Of a stretch of 64,000 nt of DNA, positions 22,766-32,513 are shown piece after piece. Source of the stretch: Paraburkholderia phenoliruptrix (GTDB taxonomy: Bacteria; Pseudomonadota; Gammaproteobacteria; Burkholderiales; Burkholderiaceae). The stretch spans positions 1-64,000 of the forward strand of contig NZ_CADIKB010000008.1 in assembly GCF_902859825.1 (NCBI RefSeq). Direction: 5' to 3'. Both the position numbers and the translations under genes were made by a program. The notes under the pieces were generated by a model. The model was given only the letters and a program-made list of their open reading frames with translations, had not been told where the DNA came from and did not search any database. Each line of letters starts with the position of its first letter. Position 1 is the first letter of the stretch.

Positions 22766-24744
22766 CCGACCGCCGCGACGACGATTTCCGCATCCGTCCC
22801 AGCGCCCCGAAGAACCGGGGCCAGAGCTTCGTCTCCAAGGTACTCAAGCAGGCGGGCAAGGCCAGCGGCGGTAAGTCCTCGGTGCGCCGTCCTGGTGGCA
22901 GTAGCAAGAGTGCCGGCTCCGGCCAGCGGCCCGGCTCACGCTTGGGACGCGGCCACACGGCGGCGCGCTTCGCGGGGGCGAAGCTCACGTCCATGTCGCG
23001 GCGTGTGACCATCAAGACGCTGCTGCTCAATCAGCACCGAGCCAGCCCGCAGTCGCTTGCCAAGCACCTGCGCTATATCGAGCGCGATGGTGTGGGCCGC
23101 GATGGCGAGTCGGGCCAAGCCTACGGGCCGCAGACCGATGCCGCCGACCTCGATGCGTTCAAGGAACGCTGCGCCGACGACCGGCATCACTTCCGCTTTA
23201 TCCTTTCGCCCGAAGATGGCGCGGAGCTGGAAGACCTGCGCACCTATACCCGGCACCTCATGGGTCGCATGGAGGCCGACCTTGGCACGGGCCTCGATTG
23301 GGTGGCCGTCAATCACTGGAACACCGACAACCCGCACACGCACATCGTCGTGCGCGGGCGCGACGACACCGGCAAAGACCTCATCATCGCGGGCGACTAC
23401 ATCGCCGATGGGTTCCGCCATCGCGCCGCCGAACTGGCGACCGAATGGCTGGGGCCGCGCACCGAGCTGGAGATCCAGCAGACCTTGCGGCGCGAGGTGG
23501 ATCAGGAGCGGTGGACGAGCCTGGATCGCACCTTGAAGCGCGAGGCCGGCGACGATGGCATGGTGCATGTCGAACGGCTCAACGAACCCCGACTGCAACG
23601 CCAGCGTCTGCTGCTGATCGGCAGGTTGCAGCGTTTGCAGCGCCTGGGCCTGGCCGACGAGGCCCAGCCCGGCACGTGGACCGTCCACAACGATGCGGAA
23701 AAGACCCTGCGCGCCCTGGGCGAGCGCGGCGACATCATCCGCACCATGCAGCGGGCCATGCGCGGCGAGCCACGCGAACTGGCGGTGTTCGAGCCTGGGG
23801 ACGATGGCCGAACCATCCTCGGCCGCGTGGCCGCGAAGGGGCTGGCCGACGAACTGCACGACCGGGGCTATCTGGTCATCGACGGCGTGGACGGCAAGGC
23901 CCACTACGTTGCGCTCAACGCCCGCGACGAGCTGGCGAACTATCCGACCGGCGCCGTGGTGGAGGCAAGGAGATCGGCTGACGTGCGCGCGGCCGACAAG
24001 AACATCGCCGCGTTGGCGAGCGATGGCCTGTACCGCACCGACCACCACCTTGCCATCGCGCAGGGTCAGGCCGTGCCCGGCCGCGATCCGCAGGAAGTGG
24101 TCGCGTCCCACGTCCGCCGGCTGGAAGCCTTGCGCCGTGCCGGTATCGTGGAACGGGTGGCCGAGGGGCTATGGAAGGTGCCGGACGACTTGCCCGAGCA
24201 GGGCCGTCGCTACGATGCGCAGCGCCTGGGCGGCGTGGCGGTGGAGCTGAAATCGCACCTGCCCATCGAGCGGCAGGCCCGCGTGATCGGAGCCACCTGG
24301 CTCGACCAGCAGTTGATCGGCGGCGGCTCGGGCCTGGGCAACCTGGGCTTTGGCAGCGAGGTCAACCAGGCGATGCAGCAGCGCGCCGAATTCCTGGCCG
24401 AACAGGGGCTGGCAGAGCGGCGCGGGCAGCGCGTAATCCTCGCGCGCAATCTATTGGCGACACTACGCGATCGGGATGTGATTCGGGCTGCCAAGGATAT
24501 TGCCACCGAAACCGGGCTGGAACACCGTCTGGCGGCCGATGGCCAGCGCGTGACCGGCATCTACCGGCGCAGCCTCATGCTCGCCAGTGGCCGCTTTGCC
24601 ATGCTCGATGATGGTATGGGGTTCAGCTTGGTGCCATGGACGCCGGTCATCGAACAACGACTCGGCATGCTGATTTCTGGGCAGGTACATGGTGGCACCC
24701 TATCCTGGCAAATCCGACGGCAGCAGGGTTTATCCGTTACCTGA
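22762..24744 (+). CDS. DUF3363 relaxase/mobilisation nuclease
   Basis: A 660-residue relaxase. After a basic disordered N-terminus (1-75), the relaxase core includes LAKHLRYIERDG (about 104-115), HHFRFILSPEDG, and WVAVNHWNTDNPHTHIVVRG with the HxH metal site. The C-terminal two thirds are DUF3363. These enzymes nick oriT through a Tyr and pilot the strand into the type IV system. The ATG at 22762 follows aaggagcacagcc. The last residues SWQIRRQQGLSVT are slightly divergent, but the length is near normal. Cargo genes begin 48 bp after the stop, so this marks one cargo insertion point. Confidence 0.86.
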   Translation: MTDRRDDDFRIRPSAPKNRGQSFVSKVLKQAGKASGGKSSVRRPGGSSKSAGSGQRPGSRLGRGHTAARFAGAKLTSMSRRVTIKTLLLNQHRASPQSLAKHLRYIERDGVGRDGESGQAYGPQTDAADLDAFKERCADDRHHFRFILSPEDGAELEDLRTYTRHLMGRMEADLGTGLDWVAVNHWNTDNPHTHIVVRGRDDTGKDLIIAGDYIADGFRHRAAELATEWLGPRTELEIQQTLRREVDQERWTSLDRTLKREAGDDGMVHVERLNEPRLQRQRLLLIGRLQRLQRLGLADEAQPGTWTVHNDAEKTLRALGERGDIIRTMQRAMRGEPRELAVFEPGDDGRTILGRVAAKGLADELHDRGYLVIDGVDGKAHYVALNARDELANYPTGAVVEARRSADVRAADKNIAALASDGLYRTDHHLAIAQGQAVPGRDPQEVVASHVRRLEALRRAGIVERVAEGLWKVPDDLPEQGRRYDAQRLGGVAVELKSHLPIERQARVIGATWLDQQLIGGGSGLGNLGFGSEVNQAMQQRAEFLAEQGLAERRGQRVILARNLLATLRDRDVIRAAKDIATETGLEHRLAADGQRVTGIYRRSLMLASGRFAMLDDGMGFSLVPWTPVIEQRLGMLISGQVHGGTLSWQIRRQQGLSVT

Positions 24745-24791
24745 CGCCAGCAGCGATTGAGCACCTACCGACCGGATGCGTCTACAGCCGT

Positions 24792-25587
24792 TCAGCGTCC
24801 GGCAAACTGCGGGACTCGCTTTGCGACGAACGCGTGAACCGCTTCCAGCGAATCTGTGGTTTTCGAGGCTCGATTCATTTCGGCCGCCTCCAGCCTCAAT
24901 GAGGTCGCCAGATCACTCTCGAAGGCAGCGAGTTGCAGGCGCTTGGCGCCCGCATAACCTTGCGTTGGTCCGACCGAAAATTGCACCGCCATACGCCGCG
25001 CTTCGCCCAGCAGGCTCTCGCCAGGAACCACTTTCTCGACCAATCCCCAGGCCAAGGCCTCGTCCGAACTGACTACGCGATTGGTCAAGATCATGTCTCG
25101 TGCGCGTCGTCCACCCACTGCGCGTGGAAGTAGCCAGCTGATGCCGAAATCCCCCGCGTATCCGAGGCCGGTATGGGCCGCCACAAACTTCGTCCCACTT
25201 GCGGCAATCAGGTAGTCAGAGGCCAAGGCAAGCCCGAGACCGCCTCCGGCCTCCGGCTACCGCGCCTTGTACGGCGCAGACTACCGGGAACGGCAGGCTG
25301 GCGAATTGAGGAATCATGCTTTCGGCCACTCTCAGTTCGTCATCGACCAAGGTAGACAACGCATCGCCTGCGGCCACCATTTCTTCGATGTCGCCTCCGC
25401 AACTGAACATCCGGCCCTCGCCGCGCAGCAGCAAAGCTCGAATCGAGCCATCGCGTTCGACATCTGCAATGACACCAGCGAGCACGTTTACGACCGACGT
25501 GCTCAACGCATTCATTTTTTTTGGCGAGTTGAGTGTTATGGTCGCGACGGCACCATTCTTTTCGAGAATTACCGGATTTCCAGGCAT
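24792..25587 (-). pseudogene. Enoyl-CoA hydratase/isomerase, frameshifted by a 7-bp duplication
   Basis: Two frames together form one crotonase of about 260 residues. The N-terminal part (25587 down to about 25250) includes FSCGGDIEEM, the oxyanion-hole CGGD motif, and PFPVVCAVQGAVAGG. The rest resumes in another frame as LGLALASDYLIAA through FGISWLLPRAVG to PQFAGR. The break is a perfect tandem gcctccg at 25242-25255; deleting one copy restores AGGGLGLALA, the expected second oxyanion loop. Everything else looks intact, so the event is recent. It is the last gene of the minus-strand beta-oxidation operon; a second, intact hydratase gene lies at 26434. Confidence 0.85.
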
Positions 25588-25620
25588 GCTGACGTTCCCT
25601 GATTGATCAAAATTTCAGCG

Positions 25621-26403
25621 TCAGCGCGGCGCCATGCGAATGGCACCATCCACACGAATGGACTCGGCATTCATGTAGCCGCAAGTAACGAGAAACTCGA
25701 CGGCCTGCGCGAATTCATCGGGGTCGCCTAAACGCTTGGGGAAGGGCACGCTGGCCGCCAGCGCCTGTTTGACGTTGTCCGGCAGACCCAGCAGCAACGG
25801 TGTACCGAAGATCCCCGGCATGATGGTGTTGATCCGGATCCCTTCGTCCATCATGTCGCGCGCGATTGGCAGGGTCATGCCCACGATGGCTGCCTTGCTG
25901 GCCGCATAGCTGGCCTGGCCGACCTGGCCGTCCTGCGCGGCGGCCGAAGCAGTGTTGACGATGGCGCCGCGGTCGCCATCGGCCAGCGGCGCGAGCGTCA
26001 ACATGCCCGCAGCTGACTTGGCGATGCAGCGGAAGGTGCCCACCAGGTTGATCTGAATGATGCGATTGAAACGATCTGCCGCGCATGGGCGGATTTCGCC
26101 GGTTTTCTTGTCGCGGCTGACAGTCTTGACGGCATCGGCAGTGCCGGCGCAGTTGACCAGAATGCGTTCCTGCCCAATGGCCGCGCGGGCCTTGGCGAAG
26201 GCGGCGTCCACCTGCTCCTCGGACATCACGTCCACATTGCAGTAAACGCCGCCGAGTTCGCTAGCCAACGCCTGGCCGAAGGTTTCGTTCATGTCGAAGA
26301 TGGCGACTTTGACGCCATGGCTGGCCAAACGCCGGGCCGTGGCGGCTCCCAGGCCGGAAGCGCCCCCGGTGATGACGGCAGAGATGTCGGAGTTCAGTTG
26401 CAT
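25621..26403 (-). CDS. SDR dehydrogenase, 3-hydroxyacyl-CoA dehydrogenase type II-like
   Basis: A 260-residue short-chain dehydrogenase close to the HSD17B10 group. The NAD site is TGGASGLG (about 12-19), NCAG lies at about 84-87, the catalytic Ser is in VNTASAAA and YxxxK is YAASK. The acidic residue after beta-2 (FDMNE) points to NAD rather than NADP. In the operon it would oxidise the 3-hydroxyacyl-CoA made by the adjacent enoyl-CoA hydratase. A gagga site precedes the ATG; 30 bp separate it from the hydratase gene. Acyl substrate is unknown. Confidence 0.85.
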   Translation of the reverse strand: MQLNSDISAVITGGASGLGAATARRLASHGVKVAIFDMNETFGQALASELGGVYCNVDVMSEEQVDAAFAKARAAIGQERILVNCAGTADAVKTVSRDKKTGEIRPCAADRFNRIIQINLVGTFRCIAKSAAGMLTLAPLADGDRGAIVNTASAAAQDGQVGQASYAASKAAIVGMTLPIARDMMDEGIRINTIMPGIFGTPLLLGLPDNVKQALAASVPFPKRLGDPDEFAQAVEFLVTCGYMNAESIRVDGAIRMAPR

Positions 26404-26433
26404 GGTTTTTCCTCGATGGGTGAGAAACAGGCG

Positions 26434-27234
26434 TTATTGGCCGGTAAAGTTGGGTGTGCGCTTGCCTAGGAATGCCGCTTGCCCTTCCAGGTTGTCGGCC
26501 GAACGCAAAGCGACGAGGAAATTGCGCTTCTCATGCTCCAGGCCTTGCGCGAGCGGAGTCTCAAAGCTGGCCAGTGCCGCATCTTTCGCCAGCGCCACGG
26601 CCAGCGGCGAATTGGCTGCAATCCGGTTGGCCATCGCCAACGCCGTCGGCAGGGCCTGGCCATCAGCCGTCACTTCGGCGACCATGCCTGCATCGCAAGC
26701 CTTGCGGGCGTCGATGAAATCGCCGGTCAGCAACAGGGCCATGGCCTTGGACTTACCGATAGCGTGGATCAGGCGCTGCGTGCCCCCGGCACCCGGAATG
26801 GCGCCCAGCTTGACTTCCGGCACACCGAAATTGGCGGACTCGCCAGCGATCGCGATGTCGCAGGCCAGCGCTAATTCTGTGCCGCCGCCCAGCGCGAGCT
26901 TTTCCACCGCTGCGATGACGGGCTTGGGGAAGCGCTCCAGTTCCGACCAAAAGTGGCCGCCTGCTGCCGCACGATCGCCCAGCAGTGGCTCGGCGCGCAG
27001 CGCATCGAAGGCCGTGATGTCGGCCCCGGCGCAGAACACGCCCTCGGCGCCGGTGATGATGACCGCGCGCACGGTATCGTCGTCGCGCAGTTGCACAAGC
27101 TGCGCACGCAGGCCATCGAATACCGCGCGGTTCAAGCTGTTCTTCGCGCGCGGGCGGTTGATGGTCAAGGTGGCGATGGCGCCATCGCGGCTGACGAGCA
27201 CTTCGCTGGCTTCGCTCATGGTGGCCCCGCTCAT
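26434..27234 (-). CDS. Enoyl-CoA hydratase
   Basis: A 266-residue crotonase. Oxyanion-hole segments are FCAGADITAF and ALGGGTELALACD, and the catalytic Glu pair expected of hydratases is visible in GGTELALA and in VPEVKLG. It would hydrate the 2-enoyl-CoA from the acyl-CoA dehydrogenase. The start at 27234 overlaps the thiolase stop as ATGA; an internal ATG at 27219 (MSEASEV) is the alternative. It provides the activity lost in the frameshifted copy downstream, unless the two differ in substrate. Confidence 0.86.
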   Translation of the reverse strand: MSGATMSEASEVLVSRDGAIATLTINRPRAKNSLNRAVFDGLRAQLVQLRDDDTVRAVIITGAEGVFCAGADITAFDALRAEPLLGDRAAAGGHFWSELERFPKPVIAAVEKLALGGGTELALACDIAIAGESANFGVPEVKLGAIPGAGGTQRLIHAIGKSKAMALLLTGDFIDARKACDAGMVAEVTADGQALPTALAMANRIAANSPLAVALAKDAALASFETPLAQGLEHEKRNFLVALRSADNLEGQAAFLGKRTPNFTGQ

Positions 27235-28412
27235 CCAAGCCGCTCGATGATGGTGGTGTTGGCCGTGCCCGAGGCCTCGCAAATCGTCTGCAGGCCATAG
27301 CGGCCGCCCCGGCGCTCCAGCTCGCACAGCAGGTCAGTGAGCATGCGCGCGCCGGTAGAGCCCAGCGGATGGCCGATGGCTATCGAGCCGCCGTTGACGT
27401 TGAGGCGGTCGTCCAGGATGCCGAACTCCTGCTGAAACATCAGCGGCACGCCGCCGAAGGCCTCGTTGACTTCGAACAGATCGATATCGTCGAGGGTCAG
27501 ACCCGATTCCTTCAGTGCCTTGCGGGTGGCGTCGAGCACGGCGGTGAACTGGATCACCGGGTCGGCGGCTGCCACGGCGGTGCTGACGAAGCGCGCACGC
27601 GGCTTCAGGCCGTATTGCTTGGCGTAGGCACGGCTGGCGATCAGCAGCGCGGCGGCACCGTCGCTGATCTGCGATGAGTTGGCGGCCGTGGTGGCGCCGT
27701 CGGCGGCAAACACGCCTTTCAGCGTGGCCATCTTCTCGGGGTTGGGGTCCGCGCGCACGCCCTCGTCGGCGGCGACGATCGGGCTGTCCGGATCGGCCGG
27801 ATCCTCGGTCAGCCGCACCAGTTGATCCCTGACGCGGCCAGCCTGCGAGGCCTCGGTGGCCCGCCGATGGCTACGCACGGCGAAGGCATCCAAGGCCTCG
27901 CGCGTGAGACCGAAGCGCTTGTTCATCAACTCCGAGGAAGCGCCCTGCGGTATCAGCGGGTTGTCCTGGTAGCGCGCCAGTTCGCTCGGGCTGTATTGCG
28001 AGCCCAGCGGCGCGCCGGGCTTGAACGACGGCGGCATGGGGGCCTGCGACATCGACTCGACCCCGGCACCGATGACCAGTTGGTAAGCGCCCGCCCGGAT
28101 GCCATGCACGGCAAAGCTCACCGCCTGCTGGCCCGACCCGCATTGCCGATCGACCGTCACCGCCGGCACGGATTCGGGCAGCCCCGCCGCCAATACGGCA
28201 TGACGGCCCAGGTTGCCGTGCTGCTGGTCCCACTGCAGCACGCAGCCGACGATCACATCGTCCAGATCGGCCGGGTTGATGCCGGAGTGCTCGACCAGTT
28301 GGCGCAGCGTCTCGCCCAACAAATCGACGGGATGCCATTTCTGCAAGCGCCCGCCGCGCTTGCCCACGGGGGTGCGCAGCGCACCGACGATGACGGGTTC
28401 ATGGTCATTCAT
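27231..28412 (-). CDS. Acetyl-CoA C-acyltransferase (thiolase)
   Basis: A 393-residue thiolase. The nucleophile Cys is in DRQCGSGQQA (about 91), the His in AIGHPLGSTGARM, and the second Cys in TICEASGTAN near the end. NEAFGG is also present. It would cleave 3-ketoacyl-CoA, the last step of the cycle. The start at 28412 is chosen for the aggagaacaac ribosome site; an in-frame ATG 18 bp earlier has none. It lies 27 bp after the ligase gene and overlaps the hydratase gene. Confidence 0.88.
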   Translation of the reverse strand: MNDHEPVIVGALRTPVGKRGGRLQKWHPVDLLGETLRQLVEHSGINPADLDDVIVGCVLQWDQQHGNLGRHAVLAAGLPESVPAVTVDRQCGSGQQAVSFAVHGIRAGAYQLVIGAGVESMSQAPMPPSFKPGAPLGSQYSPSELARYQDNPLIPQGASSELMNKRFGLTREALDAFAVRSHRRATEASQAGRVRDQLVRLTEDPADPDSPIVAADEGVRADPNPEKMATLKGVFAADGATTAANSSQISDGAAALLIASRAYAKQYGLKPRARFVSTAVAAADPVIQFTAVLDATRKALKESGLTLDDIDLFEVNEAFGGVPLMFQQEFGILDDRLNVNGGSIAIGHPLGSTGARMLTDLLCELERRGGRYGLQTICEASGTANTTIIERLG

Positions 28413-28439
28413 GTTGTTCTCCTGGTTCAAAAGGTTGGC

Positions 28440-30107
28440 TCACTCGGCGTAGCGGCCCGCATGCTCGGCGCGGATGCGCTTCTTGTCGAGCTTGCCGACG
28501 CTGGTCTTGGGGATGGCTTCGACGAACAGGACCTGATCCGGCCACTGCCACTTGGCGAAGGCGCTGCCCAGGTACTCCTTCAGTTGTTCCTGGGTCGCCT
28601 GCTGGTCGGGCTTGAGCACCACCAGGGCCAGCGGCCGTTCCTGCCACTTCGAATGCGGAACGCCGACCACGGCGGCGTCGCGCACGGCGGGGTGGCCCAT
28701 GAGCAGGTTTTCCATGTCGATGGAAGAAATCCATTCGCCGCCGCTCTTGATCACGTCCTTGATGCGGTCGGTAACTTTGAGGTAACCGTTCTCGTCCACC
28801 GTTCCGACATCGCCCGAGCGCCACCAGCCGCCTTCCAGGAAACGGTCTGCGGAATCAGGCATGTCGTGGTATCTGGCCGTGATCCAGGGGCCGCGCACGC
28901 AAATCTCGCCCGCTGACTTTCCGTCGTGCGGCAAGTCCTTGTCGTCGGCATCGAGGATGCGAATATCCACCCCGGTCAGCACCAGACCCTGCTTGCGCTT
29001 GAGGTTCCACTTCTCTTCCTCGGTCAAGCGCTTCTTGAGCGTGGACTTGAGGCGGTTCATCGTCACCAGCGTCGTGGCTTCGGTGGCGCCGTAGGCGTGC
29101 ACCACCTCAGCACCCGTGAGGTCGTAGAAACCGATCATCATCGACAGCGGCGGCTCGGAGGCGCCAGACAGCATGCGCATGCGGCTGAAGTCCGGCTTGA
29201 CCTGCATCGTCTCGATGTACTGCAGCATGGGCTGGAAGATGGCCGGTGCGCCGTTGGTGATGGTCACACCCTCAGCGATCATGGCGTCAACCAGCGGCTT
29301 GGTGTCTTCGGCAGCGTAGCGGCCCGGCAGCACGATCTTGTCGGCCAGCAGCGTGGCGGCCTGTGGCAGGCCCCAGCACTGCCCGTGGAACATGGGCGTG
29401 ATGAGCATGACGCAGTCGTCCAGCGTCATGCCCAGATTGGTGGCCATGGCCGTGGAGTGCAGATAGATGCCGCGGTGCGAGTAGTACACGCCCTTGGGCT
29501 TGCCTGTGGTGCCGGTGGTATAGCAGGCGCTGTAGGCCGAGGTTTCGTCGATCTCGGGCCAGTCGATCTTCGTGTCGGCGGCGGCCAGCAGGTCTTCGTA
29601 GTGCAGCAGCGGTTTCAGCGTGGTCTTGATCTGGTCCAGCGGCTTGTCGGTCATGACAATCCAGCCCTTGATCTGGGGCGAATTCGCTGCGACGGATTCG
29701 GCAAGGGGTAGCAATGACTCGTCTACGCAAACGTAGGACACCTTGCTGTGGTCGACCACGTAGCCCAGGTCCTCTGGGCCCAGGCGCAGATTCATCTGCA
29801 ACATGACAGCACCCAGGCCGGGAATAGACCAGTACAGCTCGAAGTGACGTCGGCTGTTCCAGTCCAGGATGCCGACCCGGTCGCCGGGCTCGACACCGAG
29901 CGCGCGCAGTGCATTGGCGCTGCGGCAGATGCGCGCGTAGCAGTCCGCGTAGGTGTAGCGATCCCAGCCGCCATCGGGTGTGCGGTAGACGATCTCCTGG
30001 TCCCCATGGGTGCGCGCGGCGTGCCGGATCAGCGTCGTGGTGTTGAGCTGGCGGTCGTTGCCCGTGGTGGACGGGCAGCCGCGGACGATGTGGGTGGTAG
30101 CAGTCAT
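28440..30107 (-). CDS. Acyl-CoA ligase (AMP-forming)
   Basis: A 555-residue ANL-superfamily ligase. The P-loop is [11 protein letters not shown] (about 190-200), the A5 motif [10 protein letters not shown] follows, and A7/A8 read WRSGDVG and [15 protein letters not shown]. The catalytic Lys sits in [10 protein letters not shown] near the C-terminus. It resembles medium/long-chain fatty-acid or aryl-acid ligases of the AlkK type. It would activate the imported acid with ATP and CoA. ATG overlaps the stop of the CaiB-like gene (ATGA at 30104-30107). Exact substrate cannot be read from sequence. Confidence 0.87.
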   Translation of the reverse strand: MTATTHIVRGCPSTTGNDRQLNTTTLIRHAARTHGDQEIVYRTPDGGWDRYTYADCYARICRSANALRALGVEPGDRVGILDWNSRRHFELYWSIPGLGAVMLQMNLRLGPEDLGYVVDHSKVSYVCVDESLLPLAESVAANSPQIKGWIVMTDKPLDQIKTTLKPLLHYEDLLAAADTKIDWPEIDETSAYSACYTTGTTGKPKGVYYSHRGIYLHSTAMATNLGMTLDDCVMLITPMFHGQCWGLPQAATLLADKIVLPGRYAAEDTKPLVDAMIAEGVTITNGAPAIFQPMLQYIETMQVKPDFSRMRMLSGASEPPLSMMIGFYDLTGAEVVHAYGATEATTLVTMNRLKSTLKKRLTEEEKWNLKRKQGLVLTGVDIRILDADDKDLPHDGKSAGEICVRGPWITARYHDMPDSADRFLEGGWWRSGDVGTVDENGYLKVTDRIKDVIKSGGEWISSIDMENLLMGHPAVRDAAVVGVPHSKWQERPLALVVLKPDQQATQEQLKEYLGSAFAKWQWPDQVLFVEAIPKTSVGKLDKKRIRAEHAGRYAE

Positions 30108-31171
30108 TTCTTTGTCTCCTGGGTGGTGGTTGCGTTGAGTGCCTGGAACCGTGGGGCCGAGGCCGCTTCGATGGCGCCGAAAGAGGTGGTCTGGTAGATG
30201 CCCCGTGCCGCGTTGTGCGGATGCCGCACTGCCTCGGCCAGGCTGAGCACGGGTGCAAAGCAGGCGTCGCTGCCTTCAAGCAGCGCGCACCAGTGCGCCT
30301 GGGGCTGGGTGCGGATGAGGGCCGCGATGCGCTCCTTCAACGCTGGCCACGCCGCCGTGTCGTACTGGTCTGCAGGGTTCACGTCCGCCAGGCCCAACTT
30401 GGACAACAGCAATGCGTAGAACGGCGGCTCGATCGCGCCGAGGCTGATGAAGCCGCCGTCGGCGCAGACGTACACGTCATAGAACGGCGAATCGTGGAAC
30501 GGGCTCGGCTGTGCGCCGTCGATCTGCCCGTTGGCGCGAATCCAGTGCACCAGCGTGCCCAGCATGGCCACGATGTCCACGATGGCTGCGTCCACAACCC
30601 GGCCACGGCCGGTGGCCCGTGCATCGACCAGCGCGCAGGCGATGCCAAAAGCCATGCCTAGCGCCCCGGCACCGTCCCCGAGTACCGAGGGCGGCACGAT
30701 GGGCGCCTGCCCCCTGTGCGCCGACAGCGACAGCAGGCCCGTCAGCGCGACGTAGTTCAGGTCGTGGCCCGCGGCCTGGGCAAGTGGCCCGTCCTGGCCC
30801 CAGCCCGTCATCCGGCCATAGACCAGCCGGGGATTGAGCGCCGCGCAATCTGCGGGGCCGAAGCCCAGCCGCTCCATCACCCTTGGGCGAAAGCCTTCGA
30901 TCAGAGCGTCGGCCTGGGCAATCAGTTCCAGTGCGCGCGCCTTGCCACCGGGCGACTTCAGGTCGATGACCTCGACCTTCTTGCCGCGGTGCAGCGGGTT
31001 CTCCACCGCCCCGCCCAGCCGCTGCGCCCCAGCAGCCTGCTCGGCCCGTGCCAGCGCGATCACCTCGGCGCCCATGTCGACCAGCATCCTGGCGGCCAGA
31101 GGGCCTGGACCGATGCCCTCAAACTCCACCACACGGACGCCGTGCAGAGGCAACTGCAGCGTGTGCGGCAT
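30104..31171 (-). CDS. CaiB/BaiF family protein, alpha-methylacyl-CoA racemase-like
   Basis: A 355-residue family III CoA-transferase fold, in the shorter Amacr-type group. Seen are HGVRVVEFEGIGPGPLAARM at the N-terminus, ENPLHRGKKVEVIDLKS, and VLGDGAGALGMAFG, where the Asp is the likely catalytic residue. Amacr enzymes epimerise 2-methylacyl-CoA so that both stereoisomers can enter beta-oxidation; the EFEGIGPGP start favours racemase over CoA-transferase. This hints at a 2-methyl-branched substrate. It begins 2 bp after the acyl-CoA dehydrogenase gene and overlaps the ligase gene. A longer frame to 31348 runs inside the dehydrogenase gene and is rejected. Confidence 0.84.
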   Translation of the reverse strand: MPHTLQLPLHGVRVVEFEGIGPGPLAARMLVDMGAEVIALARAEQAAGAQRLGGAVENPLHRGKKVEVIDLKSPGGKARALELIAQADALIEGFRPRVMERLGFGPADCAALNPRLVYGRMTGWGQDGPLAQAAGHDLNYVALTGLLSLSAHRGQAPIVPPSVLGDGAGALGMAFGIACALVDARATGRGRVVDAAIVDIVAMLGTLVHWIRANGQIDGAQPSPFHDSPFYDVYVCADGGFISLGAIEPPFYALLLSKLGLADVNPADQYDTAAWPALKERIAALIRTQPQAHWCALLEGSDACFAPVLSLAEAVRHPHNAARGIYQTTSFGAIEAASAPRFQALNATTTQETKK

Positions 31172-31173
31172 GT

Positions 31174-32325
31174 TCACAGCTTCCTCGAAACCAGGTCTTT
31201 CAGGACCTCGTTGGCGCCGCCGTAGATCTTCTGCACTCGCGAAGCGGCATACATCCGCGCGATCGGATACTCGGCCATGTAGCCGTAGCCGCCGAACAAT
31301 TGGAGACACTCGTCCACCACGCGGCACTGCTGTTCGGTGCACCACCACTTGGCCATGTAGGCGGCCTCGTTGTCGAGTGTGCCGTCCAGCAGTCTCTGTG
31401 TACAGTCGTTGACGAAGCTGCGCACCACATGCGCGATGGTCGCCATCTCGGCCAGCTTTTGGCGCGTTGTCTGCATGTCGAACAGAGGCGCACCGAATAT
31501 CTTGCGCTGCTTCGTGTATTCGATGGTGAGCTCCAACGCCCGGTCGATGACGGCCGCCGCCGGCACTGCAATGACCATGCGCTCGTAGGGCAGCGCGCCC
31601 ATCAGTTGCCCAAAGCCTTGTCCTTCAACGCTCCCCAGCAGTTGGTCGGCTGGAACGCGCACGCTGTCGAAGAAGAGCTCCGCCGTGTCCGAGGCCTGCA
31701 TGCCGATCTTTTCAAGCAGGCGGCCCACACGAAAGCCTGGCAGGTTCTCGGTCTCCAGTACGAACAGCGACACCCCTTTGCTGCCCGCGCCACTGGTGCG
31801 CGCCGCGACGATCAGCAGGTTTCCGGTGAAGCCGTTGGTGATGAAGGTCTTGGCGCCGTCGATCACGTAGTAGTCGCCGTCGCGCCGGGCCCGGGTGGAG
31901 ATGGCCTTCAGATCCGAGCCGCAGCCCGGCTCGGTCATCGCGATTGCGGCCAGCATCTCGCCGTTCGTCACCTTGGGCAGCCAGCGCTGCTTTTGCGCTT
32001 CGGTGCCAAAGTCCAGGATGTAATGCGAAGCGATGGTGTGCACCGCGATATTGACCGGCATCTCGGCCTTGGCCAGTTCGTCCTGCACCACCAGCTGGTA
32101 GGCGAGGCTGGCGCCGGCACCACCATAGGTCTCGGGCATCTCGGGCAGCAGAAAGCTCATCCCGCCGAACAGACGCCAGACCTCGCGCGGGATGTAGCCC
32201 TGGCGGCGCCATTCGTCGAGCCGGGGAGTGAATTCGGCGGCAACGTAGCGACGCACCTGCTCGCGAAAAGCGTCGATCTCGTGGTCCATCCAGGCGTGGC
32301 GATACAGCTGTGGCAGCATGGGCAT
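31174..32325 (-). CDS. Acyl-CoA dehydrogenase
   Basis: A 383-residue FAD-dependent dehydrogenase. The family motifs AMTEPGCGSDL (about 129-139) and QLFGGYGYMAEYPIARMYA are clear. The end reads IYGGANEV, without the Glu found in medium-chain enzymes; instead ALPYERMVIA supplies the Glu used as base in long-chain and isovaleryl-type enzymes. It introduces the 2,3 double bond and passes electrons to ETF, encoded at 38868-40550. First gene of the minus-strand operon; aaggagac precedes the ATG at 32325. An AraC-type regulator gene diverges 188 bp away. Confidence 0.88.
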   Translation of the reverse strand: MPMLPQLYRHAWMDHEIDAFREQVRRYVAAEFTPRLDEWRRQGYIPREVWRLFGGMSFLLPEMPETYGGAGASLAYQLVVQDELAKAEMPVNIAVHTIASHYILDFGTEAQKQRWLPKVTNGEMLAAIAMTEPGCGSDLKAISTRARRDGDYYVIDGAKTFITNGFTGNLLIVAARTSGAGSKGVSLFVLETENLPGFRVGRLLEKIGMQASDTAELFFDSVRVPADQLLGSVEGQGFGQLMGALPYERMVIAVPAAAVIDRALELTIEYTKQRKIFGAPLFDMQTTRQKLAEMATIAHVVRSFVNDCTQRLLDGTLDNEAAYMAKWWCTEQQCRVVDECLQLFGGYGYMAEYPIARMYAASRVQKIYGGANEVLKDLVSRKL

Positions 32326-32513
32326 GTCTCCTTGTATGTTGGCTTCTGACCCCGCACCGGGCGTTCCGCACAGCGCCACTGCCGAAGTGTTTTTGGGGAT
32401 GCGACAATCGTAATAATTGGCCCCTGCAAGGGCGATAGCGGATTGCCTCAATCAACTGACAAATAACTTCTTTTGGCCCGCGCGACCGGCGTTGGCTCCT
32501 TCGATCACACGCA
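32326..32513. promoter_or_regulatory. Divergent promoter region between acyl-CoA dehydrogenase and AraC genes
   Basis: A 188-bp gap between divergent starts and the only place for promoters of the seven-gene operon and of the AraC-type gene. It is less GC-rich around 32390-32475. I see no clean inverted repeat or -35/-10 pair. Confidence 0.5.
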
